A DNA stretch of 64,000 nt. Origin: Chitinophaga filiformis (GTDB taxonomy: Bacteria > Bacteroidota > Bacteroidia > Chitinophagales > Chitinophagaceae). Below are positions 1 to 8,505 of the stretch, in pieces (the first letter of the stretch is position 1; every line of letters begins with the position of its first letter). Location: NCBI RefSeq assembly GCF_021646545.1, contig NZ_JAKIRP010000002.1, positions 372,001 to 436,000 on the forward strand, read 5' to 3'. Both the position numbers and the translations under genes were made by a program. The notes beneath the pieces are model-generated. The model worked only from the letters and a program-made list of their open reading frames with translations. It was not told the DNA's origin and did not search any database.

Positions 1-168
1 CTTGGTGGGGCGGTGCTACCCAGTTATTCTGTGCTGGGTGCAAAGTCTTTACTGAATAAGGCATTTAATGAGGAATGGAAACTATATGCGGGCGTTCCTG
101 CAAAAGCAGTAAGTGATATTGATAAGGACGCGAAATACTTTAGCAGAGTAGATGGATTCGTCTATTAG
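1..168 (+). CDS. Hexapeptide-repeat acyltransferase, C-terminal end only (cut by window start)
   Basis: An open frame runs from base 1 to a TAG at 166-168 (55 residues). It contains a Gly-Gly-Ala-Val turn and 'WKLYAGVPAKAV', the typical end of left-handed beta-helix (LbH) acetyltransferases, where the motif [Y/F]xGxPAK follows the last hexapeptide coil. The upstream part lies outside the window, so length, start and substrate are unknown. It lies 48 bp upstream of the first complete glycosyltransferase on the same strand, which suggests an O-acetyltransferase decorating the same surface polysaccharide. The family call is fairly safe; the role is inference. Confidence 0.7.
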   Translation, partial: LGGAVLPSYSVLGAKSLLNKAFNEEWKLYAGVPAKAVSDIDKDAKYFSRVDGFVY

Positions 169-216
169 GAAGTACTGTAACATTAACCGACAAGTTGTTA
201 AAAAAGAGCGTAAAAG

Positions 217-1344
217 ATGAACATTCTTCATGTAATCCCTTCTTATAAACCTGCCTACGTATACGGTGGCCCTATCTATTCGAGTTCAGCCTTGTGCGAG
301 CAGCTGGTGGCAGAGGGACACAAGGTGACTGTAGTAACTACAACCGCCAACGGAAAAGAGGAACTGAATGTACAGAATGGAGTAGTACAACAGGTGGATG
401 GAGTGGATACGATCTACTTTAAACGTTTAACAAAAGACCATACACATTTCTCACCAGGACTGATCAGTTATCTGTACCGGAACATCAAAAAATATGATGC
501 CGTACATATCCATTCCTGGTGGAACCTGGTGAGCATCTTCACGTTGCTCGTTTGTTATGTGAGAAGAGTGCGCCCCGTTGTTTCTCCGAGGGGCATGCTG
601 AGTGATTATATTCTCGAGACTAACCACAACTTCCAGAAGAAGATCATTCAGAAAGTTGTAGGTGATCCTCTCTTATCAAAGGTGAAGTTTCACGCTACTT
701 CGCTCGCGGAAGTACACGAGATAAAAAAGATGTATCCGGCATCTCAGGTAGCAGAGATCTTCAACTTTGTTACTGTTCCTGATGGTCCTGTTTCGCCCAA
801 GGCTGTACAGCAGAAGATCAGGTTTGTTTTCCTGAGCAGGATAGATCCGAAGAAAGGACTGGAATTGTTGTTCAAGGGACTCAGCATGGTTACGTTCCCT
901 TATGAATTGACCATTGCGGGGCCTTATAGAGAAGATTACCTGGAGCAGTTGAAAGCGCTGACACGTGAGTATGGCATCGAACAGCATATTACCTGGGTAG
1001 GGCCTGTATATGGAGATGCCAAGTTCAAATTGCTGCGTGATCATGATGTGATGGTGCTGACCTCTTACAATGAGAATTTTGCCAACATCGTAATAGAATC
1101 TCTGGCTATGGGTACGCCTGTACTGATCAGTAATATGGTGGGATTAAGCACTTACATCAGCGATAATCAGCTGGGCTGGATCTCGGGTATTGATCCTGAA
1201 AATATAAAGGTAATACTGGAACAGGTGTATGCGGAAAGAGACAGACTGCCTGCCATGTCTGCAGCTGCGCCGGCGTTGATGCAGCGCGACTTCGACAGAA
1301 GCCGGCTGGTGAACAAGTATATTGAATTGTATAAGTCAAAATAA
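217..1344 (+). CDS. Glycosyltransferase family 4 (GT-B) protein
   Basis: This 375-residue protein is predicted to transfer a sugar from an activated nucleotide donor onto a growing exopolysaccharide repeat unit at the cytoplasmic face of the inner membrane. The N-terminal half has the GT-B acceptor fold with the 'YGGPIYSS' glycine loop near residue 17 and 'VSPRGMLSDY' near 122, a hallmark of family 4 enzymes. The C-terminal half has 'FLSRIDPKKGLELL' (about 205) and the E-x7-E type donor motif in 'NENFANIVIESLAMGTPVL' (about 287-305). ATG at 217 opens the frame directly after the upstream acyltransferase. It heads a chain of same-strand genes with short gaps. Donor and acceptor cannot be read from sequence. 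Confidence 0.85.
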   Translation: MNILHVIPSYKPAYVYGGPIYSSSALCEQLVAEGHKVTVVTTTANGKEELNVQNGVVQQVDGVDTIYFKRLTKDHTHFSPGLISYLYRNIKKYDAVHIHSWWNLVSIFTLLVCYVRRVRPVVSPRGMLSDYILETNHNFQKKIIQKVVGDPLLSKVKFHATSLAEVHEIKKMYPASQVAEIFNFVTVPDGPVSPKAVQQKIRFVFLSRIDPKKGLELLFKGLSMVTFPYELTIAGPYREDYLEQLKALTREYGIEQHITWVGPVYGDAKFKLLRDHDVMVLTSYNENFANIVIESLAMGTPVLISNMVGLSTYISDNQLGWISGIDPENIKVILEQVYAERDRLPAMSAAAPALMQRDFDRSRLVNKYIELYKSK

Positions 1345-1350
1345 ATCAGG

Positions 1351-2217
1351 GTGTCTAATTCATTAACAGTTATCATCCTCACTTATAACGAGGAAAAACA
1401 TATTACCCGTTGTATTCAGAACCTGAAGCGCGTATCAGACAATATCATCATCATTGATAGTATGTCTACTGACCGCACCGTTGAAATTGCGACTGCACTG
1501 GGCGCTAAAGTTGTTCAGAGACCATGGCCGGGCAACCACTCTGACCAGTTCAACTGGGCGCTGGACAATTGCAACATCACTACAACATGGACGATGCGTA
1601 TGGATTGTGATGAATACCTGCTGGATGAACTGATAGATGAGATCAATACCAAACTGCCGCAGGCAAAGCCGGAGACAGGCGGTTTTATCATCAAACGCCG
1701 TGTAATATTCATGGACAAATGGATGAAACGTGGTGGCTTCTATCCGCACCGGTTGCTGCGCATCTGGCGAACAGGTACAGGTCGTCTTGAGGAGCGGGCT
1801 ATGGATGAACATGTTGTACTGGAAAAAGGAGAAACGGAAGCCTTCCAGTTTGATATGGTGGATCATAACCTGAATGACCTCACCTGGTGGACGCATAAAC
1901 AGAATAACTATGCTTCGCGTGAAGTGAAGGACCTGCTGGATATAGAGAGAGGAACAACATCTGAGAATAATGTGGACGTATCGCTGAGTGGGGAGCAGTC
2001 TTCCCGTAAGAGATGGATCAAGGAGAAGATATATAGCAGGATACCGTTGTTTGTACGTCCTTTCATTTATTTTATTTACCGCTATTTTATACGCTTAGGT
2101 TTTCTGGATGGAGGCGCAGGGCTGGTATGGCATTTCCTGCAGGGATTCTGGTACCGCTTCCTCGTCGATGCCAAGATGTATGAATTAAAACGCAATAACA
2201 GGTTAAGACAAGGATGA
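1351..2217 (+). CDS. Glycosyltransferase family 2 (GT-A) protein
   Basis: This 288-residue GT-A glycosyltransferase begins 'TVIILTYNEEKHITRCI' and carries 'IDSMSTDRTVEIA', the nucleotide-binding motif of GT2 enzymes, then 'MRMDCDEY' near residue 88, the metal-binding DxD-like site. The C-terminal 90 residues are aromatic and basic and probably sit on the membrane, as in the WaaE/KdtX-like group. The start chosen is GTG at 1351, six bases after the previous stop; no better in-frame ATG precedes the catalytic domain. Its stop overlaps the next start by four bases (ATGA), so translation is probably coupled. The sugar transferred is unknown. Confidence 0.85.
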   Translation: MSNSLTVIILTYNEEKHITRCIQNLKRVSDNIIIIDSMSTDRTVEIATALGAKVVQRPWPGNHSDQFNWALDNCNITTTWTMRMDCDEYLLDELIDEINTKLPQAKPETGGFIIKRRVIFMDKWMKRGGFYPHRLLRIWRTGTGRLEERAMDEHVVLEKGETEAFQFDMVDHNLNDLTWWTHKQNNYASREVKDLLDIERGTTSENNVDVSLSGEQSSRKRWIKEKIYSRIPLFVRPFIYFIYRYFIRLGFLDGGAGLVWHFLQGFWYRFLVDAKMYELKRNNRLRQG

Positions 2218-2675
2218 TATTAAGAGTAAAGAGGCGAGTGGTTGTGGTGACGATGATCATCTATATAGCAGCATTGTTGTATATCGTTTTCCTGGAGCCA
2301 ACAAGGAGTGCCGGCGAACACTATGCTCCGCCGAGATGGATGCCACTGAAGAGTACTTACGATTTCATTGTTGAAGCCGGTCATTCTATCAGACACTGGC
2401 TTTTCTTTCTGCTGAATTTACTGGGCAATATCATATTGTTCATGCCATTTGGCTTCCTTGGAGATGCATTGTCAGGAACACCTGCCAATAAATTTAGAGT
2501 AGTAATAACTGCATTCTTTTTCAGTCTGTGTATTGAGGTGTTGCAGCTGACCTTTATGATCGGTGTTTTCGATGCTGATGATATTGTGCTGAACACGCTG
2601 GGGGCTTACCTGGGACTTTACACCTATCGTTTGCTGGTAAAGAAAGATGTAGTACTTGTTTATAATAATTCCTGA
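2214..2675 (+). CDS. VanZ-like family membrane protein
   Basis: This 153-residue integral membrane protein has four hydrophobic segments (about residues 10-27, 64-82, 92-112 and 120-138). The segments 'NLLGNIILFMPFGFLGDAL' and 'IEVLQLTF' plus 'DADDIVLNTLGAYLG' match the VanZ family signature, in which a conserved Asn/Phe-Pro-Phe-Gly motif and a C-terminal Asp-[ED]-[ILV]-x-N-T-x-G motif recur. VanZ-like proteins are common inside Bacteroidota polysaccharide loci but their biochemical role there is not established; the name comes from low-level teicoplanin resistance in enterococci. It overlaps the upstream glycosyltransferase by four bases and sits five bases before the next gene, so it belongs to the same operon. 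Confidence 0.8.
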   Translation: MILRVKRRVVVVTMIIYIAALLYIVFLEPTRSAGEHYAPPRWMPLKSTYDFIVEAGHSIRHWLFFLLNLLGNIILFMPFGFLGDALSGTPANKFRVVITAFFFSLCIEVLQLTFMIGVFDADDIVLNTLGAYLGLYTYRLLVKKDVVLVYNNS

Positions 2676-2680
2676 TAGCA

Positions 2681-3247
2681 ATGGATAACTTTTATCTGTC
2701 ACAGGTCCGCTTAAAAGACTTTAATGCCTCTGAAGGCCTGGACCGCGGCGCTGGTAAATTAAAAGAAACCTGCTGGTACATGGTCAAGATGCTGTTCTTC
2801 CTGACAGCTTTTCCTGTGCCCTCCGGTATTAAGGCGAGATTACTGCGCCTCTTCGGAGCCAAAGTAGGGAGTGGTGTAGTGATCAAACCCAGAGTGAATA
2901 TCCATTTCCCATGGAAACTGGAGATCGGCAATGATGTATGGTTGGGCGAAGAAGCTTACCTGCTCAATTTTGAGCCACTGGTGATAGGCAATAACGTGTG
3001 TGTGTCGCAACGTGCGTTCCTCTGTGGAGGTAATCACAATTTCCGGCATCCTGCCATGCCTTACCGCAATGCACCTATTACACTGATGGATGGATGCTGG
3101 GTAGGCGCCTGTGTATTCATCGGGCCAGGTGTTACTGTAGGAACAGATACCGTGATCACTGCAGGTTCAGTAGTGACTGCCTCGGTATCACAGAATGGTA
3201 TATTCAAAGGCAATCCTCTGGCTTTTGTGTCAGAGAGATGGAGATAA
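2681..3247 (+). CDS. wcaF: WcaF-like putative colanic acid O-acetyltransferase
   Basis: This 188-residue acyltransferase has a left-handed beta-helix formed by hexapeptide repeats ('IGNDVWLGEEAYLLNFEPLVIGNNVCVS', 'VGACVFIGPGVTVG', 'VITAGSVVTASV'). The catalytic His is likely in 'CGGNHNFRHPAM' near residue 115, and the chain ends with 'GIFKGNPLAFV', the usual LbH terminus. Length and layout match WcaF proteins, which O-acetylate sugars in colanic-acid-like polymers using acetyl-CoA. It lies between VanZ and the WcaI-like glycosyltransferase, so the polymer made here is probably acetylated. The precise sugar is unknown. Confidence 0.85.
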   Translation: MDNFYLSQVRLKDFNASEGLDRGAGKLKETCWYMVKMLFFLTAFPVPSGIKARLLRLFGAKVGSGVVIKPRVNIHFPWKLEIGNDVWLGEEAYLLNFEPLVIGNNVCVSQRAFLCGGNHNFRHPAMPYRNAPITLMDGCWVGACVFIGPGVTVGTDTVITAGSVVTASVSQNGIFKGNPLAFVSERWR

Positions 3248-3274
3248 TAAAAAAACAGAAATCTATATAGCGGT

Positions 3275-4525
3275 ATGTCCAAGCGATTACTATTGATTGG
3301 AGGTAATTTCTCGCCGGAACCCACCGGAATAGGTAAGTACAATGGTGAAATGATCAAATGGCTGGCAGCCCAGGGCTACGATTGTACCGTCATCACCAGT
3401 TATCCTTATTATCCGGAGTGGAAGGTGCAGCCTCCATACGACAAGAACAAGAACTGGTATAAGAAAGAAGTGATTGAAGAAAGCAACGGACAGGGAGGAA
3501 AGATCACTGTATATCGTTGTCCGCAGTACGTACCCGCAAAACCATCGGGTAAGACGCGTATCATGCTGGACTTTTCCTTTGCAGTATCAGCCTTCTTTAA
3601 AATACTGCAATTACTGCCCCGTAAAAAGTTCGATGTGGTGATCACAGTAGTGCCACCTTTCCATCTGGGCTTACTGGCAGTACTGTACAAGAAATTTAAA
3701 GGTGCGAAGTTCCTCTATCACATACAGGATATGCAGATAGAAGCAGCGCGTGATCTGAACATGATCAAGTCGCCTAAACTCATCAAAGCATTGTTCGGGC
3801 TGGAGCGCTATATCTTCAAACATGCAGATATGGTGAGCAGCATATCTGATGGTATGATGCGCAAGATCGGGGAGAAGGCCGGCAAGGATATTTTCTTCTT
3901 TCCTAACTGGGTGGACGTTACATTGTTCCATCCCATTGAGAACCGTGCAGCACTGAAGACGGAGTATGGCTTTGATGTCAATGACAGGATCGTACTGTAT
4001 TCAGGTGCAATAGGGGAGAAACAGGGACTGGAAGCTATCCTGAATACTGCTGAAACACTGAAGGATGATAAACAGCTGAAATTCCTGATCTGTGGTTCAG
4101 GTCCATACAAGGAGAAGCTGAAGGCGGAGGCAGAGTCAAGAGGACTTCACAATGTTATCTTCTTCCCGCTGCAACCGTTCGAGAAGTTCAATCATTTCCT
4201 CAATATGGCCGATGTACACCTGGTGATACAAAAGGGCAATGCAAGCGACCTGGTAATGCCATCCAAACTGACCACTATCCTGTCAGTAGGAGGATTGGCG
4301 CTGATCACTGCGAATAGCGGAACGAGCCTGCATGAACTGGTAAGCAAACATAATATGGGTATACTGGTAAAAGCGGAAGATCAGCAGGCGCTCACTGACG
4401 GTATTGTCAGGGCTATGCAGGACAATGCTTCAGAGATAGCAAGGAACGGGCGTGTGTATGCCGAAACACACCTGTCTGTAGGAAAAATAATGTCACGTTT
4501 TGAAGAAGCCGTAGTAGTTAGTTAA
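3275..4525 (+). CDS. WcaI-like glycosyltransferase
   Basis: This 416-residue GT-B glycosyltransferase starts 'KRLLLIGGNFSPEPTGIGKYNGEM', the signature of the WcaI family, followed by 'VITSYPYYPEW'. The donor-binding half has 'VLYSGAIGEKQGLEAIL' near 242 and 'HLVIQKGNASDLVMPSKLTTILSVGG' near 313-338. In E. coli, WcaI adds a sugar during assembly of the colanic acid repeat unit. Here it follows the WcaF-like gene by 27 bp and precedes the WcaJ-like initiating transferase by 22 bp, so the three form a colanic-acid-like module. The exact linkage cannot be told from sequence. Confidence 0.87.
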   Translation: MSKRLLLIGGNFSPEPTGIGKYNGEMIKWLAAQGYDCTVITSYPYYPEWKVQPPYDKNKNWYKKEVIEESNGQGGKITVYRCPQYVPAKPSGKTRIMLDFSFAVSAFFKILQLLPRKKFDVVITVVPPFHLGLLAVLYKKFKGAKFLYHIQDMQIEAARDLNMIKSPKLIKALFGLERYIFKHADMVSSISDGMMRKIGEKAGKDIFFFPNWVDVTLFHPIENRAALKTEYGFDVNDRIVLYSGAIGEKQGLEAILNTAETLKDDKQLKFLICGSGPYKEKLKAEAESRGLHNVIFFPLQPFEKFNHFLNMADVHLVIQKGNASDLVMPSKLTTILSVGGLALITANSGTSLHELVSKHNMGILVKAEDQQALTDGIVRAMQDNASEIARNGRVYAETHLSVGKIMSRFEEAVVVS

Positions 4526-4547
4526 CATCATTTGAACCTTACTTTAT

Positions 4548-5933
4548 ATGTTGGACCGTTATCTTAAAATATGCAGCATCCAGATCCTTGTGCTGGATTT
4601 TATATGCCTCAATGCCTTCTTCTTTTTTACGCTCTACTGGCTGCAGCAGTATGGCGTGCCGGTGAGTGTAAACAGAGATACTTTCCTGCTGGCCTCAAAT
4701 ATTGCATGGATCGTGGCCCTGTATACAACGGGTATTTATTTCATGAGCCAGCAGATGTCTGTAGAAAGAATTATCAAAAAGCTGTTGCAGAGCATCATGT
4801 TGTATCTGCTACTGCTGCTTGCTTTTGTATTCCTGAACAAGGAAGCTTTTAACAGGATCTTCATTGTTACCTATATGACATTGTTCATATTGGTTGTGCT
4901 GCTGGACAGGCTCTTCTTTTACATGCTTACCAACTATATCATTCATCGTAAGGAGATAGAGCGTAAAGTCGTAATTGTGGGCTATAATGAGCTTTCAAAA
5001 CAACTGGTGGACAATTTTATCGGCCGCAAGAGTAACCTGCGTTTTGAAGGTTATTTTGAAGAATACAGCAATGTGCATGAGCTGTCTTTATATCCGGTGA
5101 TAGGTACGCTGAAGGATTGTATACCTTATGCGCAGTCAAACAACATCCGGGAGATCTACTCTACATTATCGCCGGAGCAGTTCCCTTACCTGTATACGCT
5201 GGCACATGAAGCAGAACGTCATTTTATCCGTTTCCGCTTTGTACCGGACTTCAAGATGTTCGTGAACCGCCAGATATATATAGACTACCTGGACAATATA
5301 CCTATCATATCACTGAGGGCAGAACCACTGGATGATATTGCCAACCGGTTGAGGAAGCGTATTTTTGATATTGTGTTCAGCGGTGCTGTGATGCTTTTCA
5401 TTCTGAGCTGGCTCATACCTTTACTGGCATTGCTGGTGAAGCTGGAATCGAGAGGTCCTGTATTCTTTATACAACATCGTACCGGACGTAATAATGAAAC
5501 TTTCCGTTGCCTGAAGTTCAGAAGTATGTATGTGAACAATGACGCAAACAGCAAACAGGCTACAAGGAATGACCGTCGTTTTACGAAGATCGGGCGTATA
5601 TTGCGTAAGACAAATCTGGATGAGATGCCGCAGTTCTTCAATGTGTTCATGGGCGATATGTCTATCGTAGGTCCGCGTCCACATATGCTGAAACATACAG
5701 AAGAATATTCTGCTATCATTCAGAAATATATGATCCGTCACTTCCTGAAACCTGGTATCACAGGCTGGGCGCAGGTGAACGGGTATCGTGGAGAGATCAC
5801 TGATGAACTGCATTTGCGTAAACGTATAGAACATGATATCTGGTACATGGAAAACTGGTCAGTGTATCTCGATCTGCGCATCATATTTTTAACTGTATTC
5901 AATACTATAAAAGGCGATAAGAACGCATTTTAA
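4548..5933 (+). CDS. wcaJ: Undecaprenyl-phosphate glucose phosphotransferase, WcaJ-like
   Basis: This 461-residue enzyme would start repeat-unit synthesis by transferring sugar-1-phosphate (usually glucose) from UDP-sugar to undecaprenyl phosphate. Residues 1-130 hold four or five membrane segments, about 140-255 a CoA-binding-like Rossmann domain ('KVVIVGYNELSKQLVDNF'), and 268-461 the bacterial sugar transferase domain. The catalytic domain shows 'RIFDIVFSGAVML', 'GPVFFIQHRTGRN', 'FKFRSM'-like 'CLKFRSM', 'NLDEMPQFFNVFMGDMSIVG' with 'GPRP', and 'KPGITGWAQVNGYRG', all diagnostic. It is the last gene of the polysaccharide operon in the window; the flippase and polymerase must be upstream or elsewhere. 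Confidence 0.92.
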   Translation: MLDRYLKICSIQILVLDFICLNAFFFFTLYWLQQYGVPVSVNRDTFLLASNIAWIVALYTTGIYFMSQQMSVERIIKKLLQSIMLYLLLLLAFVFLNKEAFNRIFIVTYMTLFILVVLLDRLFFYMLTNYIIHRKEIERKVVIVGYNELSKQLVDNFIGRKSNLRFEGYFEEYSNVHELSLYPVIGTLKDCIPYAQSNNIREIYSTLSPEQFPYLYTLAHEAERHFIRFRFVPDFKMFVNRQIYIDYLDNIPIISLRAEPLDDIANRLRKRIFDIVFSGAVMLFILSWLIPLLALLVKLESRGPVFFIQHRTGRNNETFRCLKFRSMYVNNDANSKQATRNDRRFTKIGRILRKTNLDEMPQFFNVFMGDMSIVGPRPHMLKHTEEYSAIIQKYMIRHFLKPGITGWAQVNGYRGEITDELHLRKRIEHDIWYMENWSVYLDLRIIFLTVFNTIKGDKNAF

Positions 5934-6067
5934 CATTTCCTATAGCATATTTTACTCGTATTAGTAAGAATGTTAATGGAAAAGAAATCGCCTTAAGTGT
6001 TATTTTTACACTCCGGTAGTCAGGGTACGCCGGGGTCAACTTCAGGGATGCCTGTAAACAGCGTTAC

Positions 6068-6754
6068 ATGAAAAGTTCTGTGTCAGCACAAAATTTCCTT
6101 GATGACAGCCGGCTAATAGAAGACATCTTTCACGAATTGAAATCTATTGTAGCAAGCATTCTTTCAAGTGTTGAACTCATAGTACTGTACGACGGGAAAG
6201 CGATGGGAAACAAGATCACCCGTCAGGCAGAATCGATTAAATCGCAGGTGATAGAGCTTGATTTTCAGCTGCAGAATATACGGATCATACAGCATATGCT
6301 GGACAAGACCTTCCAGCTGAAGCGAAAGATGACCAACTTACTTTTCTTTTTGGGACAACTGGTACGTGAAGAGCCATACAACAATCTACTGTCTCCCGCC
6401 GTTGAATTACAGCAAAGTAAAATACCTGTGGAGGCTAATATTGACGAATCCGTGATGCGGCAGTTGATCCTGAACCTTTTTTTCTGGATGAATCGGCACT
6501 CAACCACCCATCAGACACCGAAGATGGTATTTAGTTTTGAGCCCGGATACCTTGAAATAAAGGGAACCTTTTATGCGAATTATATCTTTTCGTCTCCTTT
6601 CAAGTCATCGGAAAAAGGAGATAACGAAATATTTCACCAGCCGATATGTCATATGATGTCGTATTTCGCCGCCTTACACGACGGCACTTTTGAAATACTG
6701 GCAGAACCGGAGAAGAATGTGGTAGCGCTGGTGAGAATACCCTGTAAGGCGTAA
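6068..6754 (+). CDS. Orphan degenerate histidine-kinase-like protein
   Basis: This 228-residue soluble protein has no signal peptide. Near residue 17 'IFHELKSIVASIL' resembles the H-box of HisKA kinases (consensus SHELRTPL), followed by a helical stretch as in a dimerisation domain. The second half resembles a worn HATPase_c domain: 'VMRQLILNLFFWMNR' lies where the N-box should be but lacks the Asn-Ala core, no DxGxG (G1) motif is visible, and the C-terminus 'DGTFEILAEPEKNVVALVRIP' resembles the closing strands. ATP binding is therefore doubtful. It stands 134 bp after the polysaccharide operon on the same strand and has no adjacent response regulator. It may act as a phosphotransfer or scaffold protein; that is inference. 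Confidence 0.55.
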   Translation: MKSSVSAQNFLDDSRLIEDIFHELKSIVASILSSVELIVLYDGKAMGNKITRQAESIKSQVIELDFQLQNIRIIQHMLDKTFQLKRKMTNLLFFLGQLVREEPYNNLLSPAVELQQSKIPVEANIDESVMRQLILNLFFWMNRHSTTHQTPKMVFSFEPGYLEIKGTFYANYIFSSPFKSSEKGDNEIFHQPICHMMSYFAALHDGTFEILAEPEKNVVALVRIPCKA

Positions 6755-6809
6755 GTCTTACAGCTTCAAACACGTCTCTTAGAAACAATAAGATAAGGTT
6801 AAAACAAAA

Positions 6810-6840
6810 GGGGATATTTCCATATCCCCTATTCTTTTTT
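6810..6840. terminator. Bidirectional rho-independent terminator
   Basis: A perfect 8-bp stem (GGGGATAT / ATATCCCC, 6810-6829) encloses the loop TTCC. It is followed on the plus strand by TATTCTTTTTT and on the minus strand by a T-rich run (the complement of AAAACAAAA). It lies between the convergent ends of the kinase-like gene (6754) and mqo (6863), so it can end transcription from both sides. Confidence 0.85.
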
Positions 6841-6862
6841 ATAACCTGTATGTAAATCTCGT

Positions 6863-8347
6863 TTATTTCTTCAATTGCAGTACGGCGTTTGACCATGTCC
6901 TCACCTGTTCCAGCAGGGTAGGGTTTTCAGCCAGTTTTTGTCCGTAGGAAGGGATCATCTGTTTCAGTTTGGACTGCCATTCAGGTGTTGCCAGTTTTCT
7001 TGGGAAGCAGCGTTGCAGCAATTCCAGCATAATGGATACCGCAGTGGAAGCTCCCGGAGAAGCGCCCAGCAGGGCCGCGATAGAACCGTCTGCTGCACTT
7101 ACTACCTCTGTACCAAATTCCAGGATACCGCCATGCTCAGGGTCTTTTTTGATCACCTGTACACGTTGTCCTGCTACTTCCAGTTCCCAGTCTTCTAATT
7201 TCGCTTCCGGCAGGAATTCCTGCAGGGCTTCCAGTCTTTCTTCCGGCGACTGACGTACCTGGTCGATCAGGTATTTGGTCAGCGGAAGATTGTCCAGGCC
7301 AGCGGCCAGCATAGGACGGATGTTATTGAATTTTATAGACCTTGGCAGATCAAGCCAGGAGCCATTTTTCAGGAACTTGGTGGAGAAGCCGGCATAAGGT
7401 CCGAACAGCAGTGCCTTTTTACCATCTATCATACGCGTATCCAGGTGAGGCACAGACATTGGAGGTGCACCTACTGATGCCTTACCATATACTTTTGCAG
7501 CATGTCTTTCAACTACCGCCGGATTTTTGCAGACCAGCCACTGACCGCTTACAGGGAAGCCGCCGAAGCCTTTACCTTCAGGAATGTCTGATTTTACCAG
7601 CAGGGGCAGTGAACCACCACCGGCGCCTATGAATACAAATCTTGTATGCAGCTTTCTCTTCTTACCTGTCTCCAGATTCTTCACTTTCAGATACCACCTG
7701 CCATCTTCTTCCCTGTCGAGGTCGCGTACTTCATGTTTCAGGTTTACAGTTACGCCAGGCTGTTGCTGAAGGTAGCTGATGAGTGCGCGGGTGAGGGCTC
7801 CGAAGTTAATATCGGTACCGGCTTCCATACGCGTAGCCGCCACCTTTTCAGAAGCATCTCTTCCTTCCATCACCAATGGGATCCATTGTTTCAGGACGGC
7901 AGGATCTTCTGAGTACTCCATACCCTTGAATAAATTATTGGCTTCCAGCAGTTGCTGGCGTTTTTTCAGATATTGAACGTTGTTCTCACCCCATACAAAG
8001 CTCATGTGAGGAACGCTTTGTATAAATGTCTCCGGGGATTTAATACATCCTTCCTGTACGAGGAAAGACCAGAATTCCTTGGATACCTCAAAGGATTCGG
8101 CAATCTTGATCGCTTTACCGATCTCGATACTACCATTCTTCTCGGGAGTATAGTTGAGTTCGCAGAAAGCAGAGTGTCCTGTGCCTGCGTTATTCCATGC
8201 ATCCGAACTTTCTCCTGCAATGATATCCAGTCTTTCGAATATCTCAATGGTCAGTTCTGGTTGTAATTCTTTCAACAGTACGCCTAGCGTTGCACTCATT
8301 ATGCCCGCACCGATTAAGACGATGTCAGGCGCCGATTTAGGAGACAT
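6863..8347 (-). CDS. mqo: Malate:quinone oxidoreductase
   Basis: This 494-residue FAD enzyme oxidises L-malate to oxaloacetate and passes electrons to the membrane quinone pool, replacing or assisting NAD-malate dehydrogenase in the TCA cycle. The N-terminal dinucleotide fold '[18 protein letters not shown]' (residues 9-26) is followed by '[22 protein letters not shown]' (about 48-69), which is highly characteristic of Mqo. '[14 protein letters not shown]' and '[14 protein letters not shown]' are further family motifs. Length matches the family. ATG at 8347 begins just before the FAD fold. It is a single-gene unit with its own predicted promoter upstream and a shared terminator downstream. 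It acts peripherally at the cytoplasmic membrane. Confidence 0.96.
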   Translation of the reverse strand: MSPKSAPDIVLIGAGIMSATLGVLLKELQPELTIEIFERLDIIAGESSDAWNNAGTGHSAFCELNYTPEKNGSIEIGKAIKIAESFEVSKEFWSFLVQEGCIKSPETFIQSVPHMSFVWGENNVQYLKKRQQLLEANNLFKGMEYSEDPAVLKQWIPLVMEGRDASEKVAATRMEAGTDINFGALTRALISYLQQQPGVTVNLKHEVRDLDREEDGRWYLKVKNLETGKKRKLHTRFVFIGAGGGSLPLLVKSDIPEGKGFGGFPVSGQWLVCKNPAVVERHAAKVYGKASVGAPPMSVPHLDTRMIDGKKALLFGPYAGFSTKFLKNGSWLDLPRSIKFNNIRPMLAAGLDNLPLTKYLIDQVRQSPEERLEALQEFLPEAKLEDWELEVAGQRVQVIKKDPEHGGILEFGTEVVSAADGSIAALLGASPGASTAVSIMLELLQRCFPRKLATPEWQSKLKQMIPSYGQKLAENPTLLEQVRTWSNAVLQLKK

Positions 8348-8374
8348 ATTAATTTATTTACGCGATTTGCGCTG

Positions 8375-8382
8375 CAAAAATA
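8375..8382 (-). promoter_or_regulatory. Predicted Bacteroidota -7 element for mqo
   Basis: Read on the minus strand the eight bases are TATTTTTG, an exact fit to the Bacteroidota primary-sigma -7 consensus TAnnTTTG. The ATG of mqo is 28 bp downstream, a normal leader length. A clear TTTG at -33 is not seen, so the call is moderate. Confidence 0.45.
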
Positions 8383-8505
8383 ATACGAAAAAAGATAGTT
8401 CTATAACGTTTTAGTGTATGTATTATGGCTTTTTATGATAAAATAAAAGCAATTTTCACTGTAAGTACCTGCTGTAGTGCATATGCGAAAAATGCAAATG
8501 TATTG

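Noticed and set aside
2214..2675. Glycopeptide resistance gene because of VanZ similarity.
   Set aside because: It sits in a polysaccharide operon without vanHAX; VanZ-like proteins are common there without resistance.
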